A DNA stretch of 52,757 nt from contig JAHISQ010000168.1 of the NCBI GenBank assembly GCA_018818125.1, forward strand, positions 1 to 52,757, in the 5' to 3' direction. Under the pieces are notes generated by a model that was given only the letters and a program-made list of their open reading frames with translations, had not been told where the DNA came from and made no database searches. Both the position numbers and the translations under genes were made by a program. Position 1 is the stretch's first letter, and each line of letters opens with the position of its first letter. The stretch comes from Candidatus Rifleibacteriota bacterium (GTDB taxonomy: Bacteria; Muiribacteriota; Ozemobacteria; Ozemobacterales; Ozemobacteraceae). This document shows positions 25,631 through 32,975 of the stretch, in pieces.

Positions 25631-25794
25631 AGGTGGCTCTTATGGGCTTTGCCCATTAGAGCCACGTATCCCGCAGTGCTTACCGGGAGGTGGCTCTTAT
25701 GGGCTTTGCCCATTAGAGCCACGTATCCCGCAGTGCTTACCGGGAGGTGGCTCTTATGGGCTTTGCCCATTAGAGCCACGTATCCCGCAGTGCT
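25631..25794. repeat. Three tandem 57-bp hairpin repeats
   Basis: Identical units start at 25631, 25688 and 25745; the third lacks its last 7 bp. Each contains 15-base arms (GTGGCTCTTATGGGC / GCCCATTAGAGCCAC, one mismatch) around a TTT loop. A second short palindrome (TCCCG / CGGGA) bridges neighbouring units. They lie between the CheR-like and Nudix genes, like REP/BIME-type extragenic elements. Possible roles are transcript stabilisation, termination, or a substrate for a REP-associated transposase. Confidence 0.9.
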
Positions 25795-25854
25795 CAAAGG
25801 ATGTGAGTTATACTCGGCCGTCGTGTGAACTCAGCCGGGCGATGCGGTGTGAGA

Positions 25855-26910
25855 TTACTTGGTGATGAGCTGAGAACTGGTGACTTTGATTGAGTTCAGC
25901 GAAAACAGCTCTTCGACTTTGGCCGATTCACGCTTGCGAAGATAGATAGCACGCATAGGTGCGAGCTTGTGTGTCTGCGGTATTTTTTCGAGTTGAAAAT
26001 AAAACCCGTTGTTCTTAAGCAGATTTAAAGCGCGCAGCAGGTCGGTTGGAGTTTTAAACTTTACAAGCTTGAGCTCATTGCTCTGTTGCAGTTTGCGGTA
26101 AACAATTTCGTTCTCGATAAATATCTGACTGAACTCTTGCTGTGGGCCTGGATGTAGCATTTCGTTCGCGCTGGTAACATAAAACCCGCCAGGCTCAAGC
26201 ACTTTGAAAAATCTTTCAGCAATCTTGGTTTTATTGCTCTGGTCAAAATAAATCATTGTGTTGCGGCAGAATATGATGTCGTAACTTCGTGCTGGCCAGC
26301 TGCTAAGGAGGTTCTGCAGTTCAAAAGAGCAGTATCTCTGAATTTCTGGTAGAACCTGCCAGCTGTCATGTTCGCGTTTCCTGAAATATTTTGTCAGCAT
26401 TTTTTCGTTGAGCAGCCTCAACTCATGACCGTTATAAACAGCAGATTTCGCCTTGTCGAGGGCGTCATTCGAAATGTCGCTGCCAGTAAGCTGAATATTA
26501 AAATTCTGTGGATCTGGCAGCACATCAAGGATGGTAAACAGAATTGAAAAAAGCTCTGCACCGATCGAACAGCCTGCCGACCAGATGCGTATGCGGTTGT
26601 CGCCTGTTTGCCTTAAACTCGCCAGAATCTCCGGTAAAATATGCTCGCGAAGAATCTTGAAGTGCTCAGGATGCCTGAAAAACCAGGTTTCATTAGTAGT
26701 AAGGCAGTTCAAAAGCTCGATGCGAAGCTTCAGATCTTTTTTTGCCTTGAGGATTATATCTGCCAGGTCGTTACAACCAAAATCAGTCATCACCGTCTCG
26801 ACCCGATTCCCCACGAAAGAGTAGCGGGTGGTCGGAAAACTCAGCCCGTATTCTCGGCTGAGGTACAGGCAGAAATCATTCATTTCTCTTGCGCTGAAAC
26901 GACTTGCCAT
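25855..26910 (-). CDS. CheR-like SAM-dependent methyltransferase
   Basis: A 351-residue protein resembling chemotaxis methyltransferases. It has the N-terminal helical region, CLTTNETWFFRHPEHF, the SAM-binding IWSAGCSIGAE and the acidic GSDIS strand, then IIFCRNTMIYFD. These are the classic CheR motifs, so glutamyl O-methylation of a receptor-like protein is likely. An extra ~80-residue C-terminal region is not part of the usual CheR core. No chemoreceptor, CheA or CheB lies nearby; the neighbours are minor pilins, so it may serve a pilus chemosensory system encoded elsewhere. ATG start, 14 bp after the zinc-ribbon gene. Confidence 0.88.
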   Translation of the reverse strand: MASRFSAREMNDFCLYLSREYGLSFPTTRYSFVGNRVETVMTDFGCNDLADIILKAKKDLKLRIELLNCLTTNETWFFRHPEHFKILREHILPEILASLRQTGDNRIRIWSAGCSIGAELFSILFTILDVLPDPQNFNIQLTGSDISNDALDKAKSAVYNGHELRLLNEKMLTKYFRKREHDSWQVLPEIQRYCSFELQNLLSSWPARSYDIIFCRNTMIYFDQSNKTKIAERFFKVLEPGGFYVTSANEMLHPGPQQEFSQIFIENEIVYRKLQQSNELKLVKFKTPTDLLRALNLLKNNGFYFQLEKIPQTHKLAPMRAIYLRKRESAKVEELFSLNSIKVTSSQLITK

Positions 26911-26924
26911 TACTTTGTCTTTCT

Positions 26925-27161
26925 TTAAAGCGACCTGGTGCTGCGCGGAAAAACACGCCCGGCCATGACCTGCCAGGTCGGCCGCATCTGTCCTTGAACT
27001 TCAGCGGCACACTGCTTGCACACAAGTCTTTCTGTGTTCTGAAATTTCAGATAATCAACATTATCAAGGTCAAATACTTTTATCTGAAGGCACAATGGGC
27101 ATCTGTCTTCCATATTTTCTCCGCTGAACTGTATATTACCACAGGCCGTGCACCAGTTCAA
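26925..27161 (-). CDS. Small zinc-ribbon protein
   Basis: 78 codons starting at TTG 27161, four bases after the stop of the PilX-like gene, with a GAAGG ribosome site overlapping that stop. It has three Cys-x2-Cys pairs: WCTACG near the start, CPLC at ~21-24 and CKQC at ~48-51, which suggests a metal-binding ribbon. Position between a minor pilin and the CheR-like gene and the tight spacing support a real, co-translated gene. Function unknown. Confidence 0.65.
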   Translation of the reverse strand: MNWCTACGNIQFSGENMEDRCPLCLQIKVFDLDNVDYLKFQNTERLVCKQCAAEVQGQMRPTWQVMAGRVFPRSTRSL

Positions 27162-27165
27162 GCCT

Positions 27166-29484
27166 TCAGAAGTTGTTATAATCTCCGTCGCTGGCTACAG
27201 TATCTTTCCAGGAGATAACAATGTGCGAAGCCAGTTCATATTCATTGCCTGCGAGACCCATGTGGGGAAGTGTGCTGTCGTATATTTTGCGGCGGGTTGG
27301 CGGATTGTAATAGCACGTGTTGATGGGATGAACCGGGTTGGTGCGCAGATTAATCTCTGAGCCAAAGAGGCGATGCACAAAGTGAATGGTTTCTGAGTGC
27401 TTGATCCCAACGCTAGTGTCGCGAGAGCCAATTTCATTGTACCATTTTTGAACATCGGGCCCGGCGTAAAAGACTGTGTTGAGCTCGCCACATGAGATAA
27501 ACATTGCATTGGTAGTAAGCTCAGGGTAGAACAAAAAGTCGCCGGGCTTGTCGCTGATCAGGTTGGGGTTAAAGTTGGGGGAGTCACCGTTGCCCGGAAC
27601 CCCAAGCTTTTCGCGCAGGCCAGACAGGAATTTGTAGACACCATACTCTTTCTTCTTGGCCGCAGCACTGGGCTCACCTGCGCTTGATTCGTAATTGCTG
27701 GTATAACCATCCCAGACATCCTTGCAGACTGCATTAAAATCGTCAAAATTCATTGAGCCGTTTGTGTGCAACGCCTTAAGTTTGATTTTAAGCGCATTTT
27801 CAGTCGGCGCATTGGTGCCAGCTCCAGCAGCGCTTTCGATGGGATAATCTGTAAAGAATTGATCGACAGCGCTTTCAAATGCCGCATTGTCAGCCTTTAA
27901 AGTTATCATGCCGTTGCGGTTCTTTTCGAGACAGTTGGCGTTGGCGTTGCTTTCAGAACCCATCGCGCTTGCAAGCTTATATTTCATGAACGGGTAAATC
28001 TCGTTCTCAAAACAGTCTACCGGACTGCGGTAGTCGTATACTACGCGCTCTTTCGCTACAACAGTAGCGGCAACATGGTGTCTGAATGTGGCTGTTGGCT
28101 TAGCGTCATTTACGAACAGATCCTTGATGGCCGGGGCATAATCGATAGCGGTCATTGCATTCTTGCTTGCTTCGTAATCCTGCGGCATTCCATAAAAATC
28201 GTCGAATGAGGCGTCGCCGGCCTGGTTAAAATCGCCGGCCATGAAGACGTTGCCTTCGCTGACAATATGAATGTCCTGTGTCGGGTTGCCTTTTACCACA
28301 ATATTTTTCTCAGAGTAGATAACTCCATTAAAGTTAGCTGGCAATGCAACTTTGTTCGCGCGCAGGTTGCTGCCAAAATCCAGATATATTGCATCTAGAG
28401 TGGGGGAACCATCTTTTGTCCAACCCGCTGGCATGCGATACTTTATGCTTTTAACGCTGTTGTCAGTCGAGCTGAAAAATAGGCCTTTCGATGTCTTTGC
28501 ATCGCTTTTATATTTACCGAACGGTGGTTCAGTGAGAGGCATCGACATTTTGTCGGTGCTATCCTTAATCCATGGGCGCAATTCATCTGGAAGTGCCGGA
28601 GTTTTTCCGTCGAGCTCACGTGGCATCTCACCCTTCTTGCGCGCTTCAGGACTGGTAAAGGTGCCGGAGGTCGGAAACGTTGTGTTTGTCGGTATTATTG
28701 TCGTTTTAGCTGGTAGTCCGCGCCGCTCCCTGAACTGCGCCTGAATCGGGCTGTAGATGAAAATGCCGCCAGCGCCACTGATCATCGCATTCATGTCGCT
28801 GAGTTCCTGGGTGGTGCCTGGAGCTGCCGGACTATGCGCCGCGAGCAAAATGCGCCCAATTTCTATGCCCTTGTGCCCATACAGATGACCGGTCGAAAAG
28901 ACGTTTTTATTGTTCAGGCCAGTCATACCATAAACCATCGAAAGTACGCCACCGTCATACATTAAGAACTCCCGTGCGGGAAATCTTCGATTGATAACCG
29001 CTTCGACGCGACGAATGGTGTCGTCGAATTTGCCGAGCGCTTCAACTCGGACATAACTGAGACTCTCGTCGATATTCGTGGTTTTTGGGTCATCGGCATA
29101 AGGAATCAGCCCGACCCGGACCTTGAAAGTGCCATCGCCGATGCGCCCACTGTATGTTCCTGATGTTGCCGAGTTGAGCCCGAAATTGTGTGAACTCAAC
29201 GCTACCATCTGCTGCTCACGATTTTCTGTTCCCAGCCAGGTGAAGTTTTTGTCAAGCTTATGTGTAGCAAAGGCCGAGTTTTTAGTGAGTTCGGCAAGAA
29301 CAAGTTCCATGCCGGCTTCGGCTATGGCAAGCGCCTTGACACGTCTGCTTTCTTGAATAGTCGTCTGGGTGCGGTATGATGTAAAGGTGTGAACTGCTGC
29401 TATCACAAAAAGCAGCACAGTGCCCATGCCGATGGCGGTGATAATTGCAGAACCCTGACGGAACCAGATGTTATTGCTTTTCAT
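27166..29484 (-). CDS. PilX/GspK-like minor pilin
   Basis: A 772-residue protein with an N-terminal RQGSAIITAIGMGTVLLFVIAAVHTF helix region and AIAEAGMEL, as found in PilX_N-type proteins that follow PilV and PilW. The large extracellular part (residues ~60-772) has no domain I recognise and is much longer than ordinary PilX or GspK. Such components prime pilus or pseudopilus assembly and cap the tip; a large exposed domain may bind a surface or carry a cargo. The start overlaps the PilW-like gene by 4 bp. Confidence 0.78.
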   Translation of the reverse strand: MKSNNIWFRQGSAIITAIGMGTVLLFVIAAVHTFTSYRTQTTIQESRRVKALAIAEAGMELVLAELTKNSAFATHKLDKNFTWLGTENREQQMVALSSHNFGLNSATSGTYSGRIGDGTFKVRVGLIPYADDPKTTNIDESLSYVRVEALGKFDDTIRRVEAVINRRFPAREFLMYDGGVLSMVYGMTGLNNKNVFSTGHLYGHKGIEIGRILLAAHSPAAPGTTQELSDMNAMISGAGGIFIYSPIQAQFRERRGLPAKTTIIPTNTTFPTSGTFTSPEARKKGEMPRELDGKTPALPDELRPWIKDSTDKMSMPLTEPPFGKYKSDAKTSKGLFFSSTDNSVKSIKYRMPAGWTKDGSPTLDAIYLDFGSNLRANKVALPANFNGVIYSEKNIVVKGNPTQDIHIVSEGNVFMAGDFNQAGDASFDDFYGMPQDYEASKNAMTAIDYAPAIKDLFVNDAKPTATFRHHVAATVVAKERVVYDYRSPVDCFENEIYPFMKYKLASAMGSESNANANCLEKNRNGMITLKADNAAFESAVDQFFTDYPIESAAGAGTNAPTENALKIKLKALHTNGSMNFDDFNAVCKDVWDGYTSNYESSAGEPSAAAKKKEYGVYKFLSGLREKLGVPGNGDSPNFNPNLISDKPGDFLFYPELTTNAMFISCGELNTVFYAGPDVQKWYNEIGSRDTSVGIKHSETIHFVHRLFGSEINLRTNPVHPINTCYYNPPTRRKIYDSTLPHMGLAGNEYELASHIVISWKDTVASDGDYNNF

Positions 29485-30128
29485 TCTGGGTTCGCTCCTC
29501 TTTCTTTAACCGAGATAGTTATTTCGTTAGAATACTTTTTATCTTCGTTGTCCGAATCGGTGCGGGTAAGCTTCAGTTTGATGTAAACATTGCCGCCACC
29601 AGAAGTGTGGGGCTCGTTGATTCGGTAAAAAATGCATTCTCTGATTCCTTTTAGAATCGTAAAAACGGTTTCCTGTGAATTTTCGGGCTGTTTGCGGTTG
29701 TTATAGGGCAACATACTGCGCTGCAATGTCCATAAACTCTTGGGATTCTGGTCATCATCTGGTTCGAGATAGTAGGTGACCACATTTTTCGTATAATTAA
29801 CCTCTCCTGCAGCCAAGCTTATCGGATCTTTAGTATAATCATACAGATATTTCTCGAACTTGAGTTTATTATCCTTGTTTGTGCTCAGAGTATCTACTTC
29901 CATTGGTTCAATGGTAACAGGAGATCCTGGCAGGATTACATTGGATTCGCGTATGTCGTCAGTTATGCGCAGCAGAGTGCGGTCGAGTTCGTCGTTAATC
30001 GAATGATTGGCTATAATTTCGGCAGCGGTCTGACGGCTGGTGGTAAAGGTTCGATATAGAACAGTCATCAGTATTGCCATGATAATCATGCCAATCATCA
30101 GTTCAACTACTGTAAAACCTTTTCGCAT
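29481..30128 (-). CDS. PilW/GspJ-like minor prepilin
   Basis: A 215-residue prepilin with leader MRK and the type IV N-methylation site GFTVVELMIGMIIMAIL, including mature Glu5, then an amphipathic helix and a globular beta-rich domain. Its position in a three-gene cassette, second of PilV-PilW-PilX (GspI-J-K), and its size suit the J/W role: a minor subunit that helps initiate the pseudopilus. It begins one base after the PilV-like gene ends and overlaps the next gene by 4 bp, so translation is probably coupled. Confidence 0.85.
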   Translation of the reverse strand: MRKGFTVVELMIGMIIMAILMTVLYRTFTTSRQTAAEIIANHSINDELDRTLLRITDDIRESNVILPGSPVTIEPMEVDTLSTNKDNKLKFEKYLYDYTKDPISLAAGEVNYTKNVVTYYLEPDDDQNPKSLWTLQRSMLPYNNRKQPENSQETVFTILKGIRECIFYRINEPHTSGGGNVYIKLKLTRTDSDNEDKKYSNEITISVKERGANPE

Positions 30129-30129
30129 G

Positions 30130-30600
30130 CTATTCCCTTCGCGTAATAACTGTCGAAATTTTGAGAAGATGTTCGCGCTGGTCCTTGCCGGTATATTTTA
30201 TGGTAAAACGGAATGCCAGTGCGACAGTCTTTGTGTTAGCGCCATCATTAATGCCTTTTAACAGATCGATGCTTGTTTCTGCTGGGTCAATCAAATATTC
30301 AATTTCATTGACCACATGCTTGCGGTATTGATCATCGTTTTTGAGTCGCCATTCAAAAGTCTGTTTCTGTTTGACGGCATCGGCGTTGTACTGTTCAGCC
30401 TCGATCATGTCAAACTTAAACGATCGGCACAGTTCTTGAATCTTCTGTGCAACAAAAGCTGCCGAAGAATGGTCTCGCGTGGCGGTTACCGTCTTGGTCT
30501 GGCTCACGATAACATTCAGCGACGGTACGACGATCAGTGTCAGCAGAATGACTCCGATCATGATTTCGACCATCGACATTGCAGATTTGTTTTTTTGCAT
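30130..30600 (-). CDS. PilV/GspI-like minor prepilin
   Basis: A 156-residue protein from ATG 30600, one base after the stop of the NamZ-like gene; a longer open frame overlaps that gene in the wrong frame and is rejected. The leader is MQKNKSA, then MSMVEIMIGVILLTLIVV, a prepilin-type helix in which the residue before the cleavage point is Ala or Met-Ser rather than the usual Gly. Mature Glu5 is kept. The small beta-rich rest (~35-156) fits PilV/GspI. It forms a coupled cassette with the next two genes. Confidence 0.78.
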   Translation of the reverse strand: MQKNKSAMSMVEIMIGVILLTLIVVPSLNVIVSQTKTVTATRDHSSAAFVAQKIQELCRSFKFDMIEAEQYNADAVKQKQTFEWRLKNDDQYRKHVVNEIEYLIDPAETSIDLLKGINDGANTKTVALAFRFTIKYTGKDQREHLLKISTVITRRE

Positions 30601-30601
30601 A

Positions 30602-31837
30602 TTACTCCGGGTATATAAGGAATTCGCGGCGCTTTTTGATGAATTCGGAGATGTCTGTCTGCAGAGCAGAGTAGGTTTCCATGAGCGGTCTGTTGCTGAT
30701 GATGTTTTGGCGTATCTTCTGACTGCCCAGTAGAATATCAAGAGCCTCCGCTGCCGACGGATTCGAGAGCGGAATGCGGTCAGGGTAAAGCTCGTAAAGG
30801 CTTTTGAGGATTGCCAGCCCAGCAAAAAATGGGTCGAAAGTAACCCGGTCAGTGATCACCAACTCAATGCCAGTTGCCTTGCGTTGTGTGAATAAGCCAT
30901 AGTAAGGCTTTTCTGAGGCGGCAATAAACCTGACCCCGGGCAGGTGGTGGCGCTCCAGTCGCTGTGCCAGTAACTCACCGTCGATCCAGGGCGCGAGCAC
31001 GTAGTGAAAGGGGCGGGGCGTGCCTATTCCGGTCGAGAAAACTCCCATTTCACCAAGAAAGCCGGTGGCGGCGTAAAATGCCGGCGTGTCAGATTCTGGG
31101 ATATGGTCAGAGGGTGGAACCCAGTGCAGCCTGGTATCATGAAATGTCATGTCGCGGTTATAGCCTTCCATGCCGATAACCGTAAGACTGGCGCCTAGTC
31201 CGAAGACCTTATTAAAATACAGTGCCAGTTCACCTATTGTCATGCCGTGCAGCAGCGGAATAGGATAAACACCAAATCGGCTGCGCATACCTACTTCTAA
31301 TACTGGTCCGGCAACTGTCTGTGCGTTGATCGGGTTCGGTCTGTCCAGGATTAGAACCGGTATAGAGGCCTCTCGTGCTAGATCAAGAAACTGCGCCATC
31401 AAGGTCAAATACTTGAAATATCTGATGCCAATGTCCTGAAAATCTATCACCAGCAGATCAGCATCCTGGAAAATATCTGGTGCCGGACGCTTAAGTGGGT
31501 CGGCAATTTCTATTACGCGGGCATTGGTCAGTGCATCGTAAGCCTCTCCCGGATTTTCGCCTGGTATGGTCTCGCGAAAGAAGTTGTCGCCAGTAATAAT
31601 GAGCTTGACAGTTGCAGCCTTCGCCAGTCGGTCGATTGTGTGGGTCAGGTCACTGTCGATAGCTGTCTTTGAAGTAAGCAGCGCAAGTTTTTTGCCGCGT
31701 ACCATGTCGGGGTGCTCGCGCGCCAACACATCAATGCCGGTTTTGACCTGTGTCATGCCCGGCACAGGCGACAGCAGAACTGCCACTAACACCAGAAAAA
31801 TAATTTCTGGTAAAATGATACGTCTAATATTTATCAT
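30602..31837 (-). CDS. NamZ-like (DUF1343) secreted protein with altered active-site motif
   Basis: A 411-residue protein with a signal peptide (to ~29) and the DUF1343/exo-N-acetylmuramidase fold. It keeps the family motifs LVIDFQDIGIR, ILDRPNPI and LLHGMTIGELALYFN. The usual SPEHG(F)RG segment reads TGDNFFRE (82-89), changing the conserved Glu and His to Asp and Asn, and LxTN is LLTSK. It may therefore be a non-catalytic peptidoglycan-binding relative or have different specificity (inference). It heads the minor pilin cassette, so a role in letting the pilus cross the wall is attractive. No ribosome site is seen before ATG 31837. Confidence 0.85.
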   Translation of the reverse strand: MINIRRIILPEIIFLVLVAVLLSPVPGMTQVKTGIDVLAREHPDMVRGKKLALLTSKTAIDSDLTHTIDRLAKAATVKLIITGDNFFRETIPGENPGEAYDALTNARVIEIADPLKRPAPDIFQDADLLVIDFQDIGIRYFKYLTLMAQFLDLAREASIPVLILDRPNPINAQTVAGPVLEVGMRSRFGVYPIPLLHGMTIGELALYFNKVFGLGASLTVIGMEGYNRDMTFHDTRLHWVPPSDHIPESDTPAFYAATGFLGEMGVFSTGIGTPRPFHYVLAPWIDGELLAQRLERHHLPGVRFIAASEKPYYGLFTQRKATGIELVITDRVTFDPFFAGLAILKSLYELYPDRIPLSNPSAAEALDILLGSQKIRQNIISNRPLMETYSALQTDISEFIKKRREFLIYPE

Positions 31838-31843
31838 GTTCTT

Positions 31844-31872
31844 ATTCTACTTGATTATTCACACCTCTACAA
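31844..31872 (-). promoter_or_regulatory. Candidate promoter for the NamZ-pilin operon (leaderless geometry)
   Basis: On the minus strand, TTGTAG (31867-31872), 17 bp, then TAGAAT (31844-31849). ATG 31837 starts six bases after the -10 box, the same spacing and -10 sequence as at 10821. The -35 match is modest (TTG only plus partial). Confidence 0.4.
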
Positions 31873-31884
31873 CTGGAGAAAACC

Positions 31885-32733
31885 ATGAAGCGTGAACCCA
31901 TAGTGGCAGGAAAATTTTATCAGGAGCGACCTGAACAACTCCGCAAGCAGCTGAAAGATTGTTTTGAACACAAACTTGGTGTCAGAAACGAAGTGTCAGC
32001 TTCTACTGGCAGACTGCTTGGCCTGATATCGCCGCATGCCGGTTATATGTTCAGCGGTCCAGTTGCTTCGCATGCTTTTGCCAGACTTCGTGACGAAAAA
32101 CCTCTTCCAAGAACTCTTATTTTGTTCGGCCCCAAACATACTCATCATGGTGCCAGATTTTCGGTCAGCGCTGCCGATAGCTGGAAAACGCCTCTCGGTA
32201 GTCTTGAGGTCGATCAGACCCTCTGCCGCCGCCTTGTCGCTGGCGTCAGTGCGCTGGAGTCAGACAACGATGCTCATCTATATGAACATTCACTCGAGGT
32301 ACAGTTGCCGTTTGTACAATATTGTCTTGATACCATGCCGAAGATTGTGCCCATTGCTTTTGCTTACGCTTCATTTGAAGAAATAGAAGCAGTGGCGGTT
32401 GCGATCGGAAAAGTTCTGGCAGATGAGCCGTCAGGGAGTTTCTGCTTTGTCTGCAGCTCTGACTTTTCCCATGATACGCCGAGAAATGAAGCTTATCGTC
32501 TTGATGCCGAGGTTATCGAGAAGATAACCAGCCTAGATGCCAGGGGCTTTTATGATCTGGTGGTTGGCGAAGATCGCTCGGTTTGCGGTTTAATGCCGAT
32601 CAGCGTAGCGCTGGTGCTTTTGCAGCATCAGAAGGCCCGAGCACGGTTGCTTAAATATGCGACTTCAATGGATGTCATGGAACACGAACGCGGAGTTGGC
32701 TATGCTGCGATAGTTTTTGAGGCAACCGGATGA
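31885..32733 (+). CDS. MEMO1 / AmmeMemoRadiSam-B family protein
   Basis: A 282-residue single-domain protein of the MEMO family. It shows REPIVAGKFY at the N-terminus, LISPHAGYMFSG (H51), SDFSH and the C-terminal RGVGYAAI-like end, as in class III extradiol dioxygenase-like folds. In many bacteria it is encoded with AMMECR1 and a radical SAM protein; those partners are absent here, so the reaction is unknown. ATG start with a GGAG ribosome site. It is divergent from the NamZ-like gene and overlaps the following small gene by 4 bp. Confidence 0.9.
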   Translation: MKREPIVAGKFYQERPEQLRKQLKDCFEHKLGVRNEVSASTGRLLGLISPHAGYMFSGPVASHAFARLRDEKPLPRTLILFGPKHTHHGARFSVSAADSWKTPLGSLEVDQTLCRRLVAGVSALESDNDAHLYEHSLEVQLPFVQYCLDTMPKIVPIAFAYASFEEIEAVAVAIGKVLADEPSGSFCFVCSSDFSHDTPRNEAYRLDAEVIEKITSLDARGFYDLVVGEDRSVCGLMPISVALVLLQHQKARARLLKYATSMDVMEHERGVGYAAIVFEATG

Positions 32734-32969
32734 CACCTTTTGAAATAGGCATATTGGCCGGCATGATCTGGGCTTTTATACTGGTGGTCTGGGCACTGGC
32801 CGAAATTACCACCGGTGAGCCCGGTCCATGGCTGATGCTGGTCGCCTTTATTTACGAGGGTTTTAATTTCACCCCCCGCGGCATTCTGATTGGCGCCGGT
32901 TGGGCTTTTGCCGACGGATTTATCACCGGTTACGTCGTCAGTTTTATCATCAACTGGTTTTTCTTTTAG
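32730..32969 (+). CDS. Small two-helix membrane protein (holin-like family)
   Basis: 79 residues with two or three hydrophobic helices and the C-terminal block GILIGAGWAFADGFITG. It resembles small membrane proteins often labelled 'bacteriophage holin' (GSIIGAxWGFxDGFIxG type), though no phage genes lie here and lysis function is unproven. Start overlaps the MEMO stop as ATGA, indicating translational coupling. Confidence 0.72.
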   Translation: MTPFEIGILAGMIWAFILVVWALAEITTGEPGPWLMLVAFIYEGFNFTPRGILIGAGWAFADGFITGYVVSFIINWFFF

Positions 32970-32975
32970 GGCGCA

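Noticed and set aside
25631..25794. Possible CRISPR array
   Set aside because: The units are directly adjacent, with no variable spacers, and no cas genes are nearby.
25514..25828. Open frame on the plus strand reading through the three 57-bp units, giving a 19-residue repeated peptide
   Set aside because: The unit length is divisible by three, so an open frame is expected by chance. The frame overlaps the Nudix gene antisense, and the strong hairpins favour an extragenic element.
30601..30825. N-terminal extension of the PilV-like gene to 30825
   Set aside because: It runs out of frame through the NamZ-like gene; ATG 30600 begins the prepilin leader.
32730..32969. Prophage or lysis cassette suggested by the holin-like protein
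   Set aside because: There are no phage genes around it; it is coupled to a MEMO-family gene, and similar proteins are common in non-phage settings.
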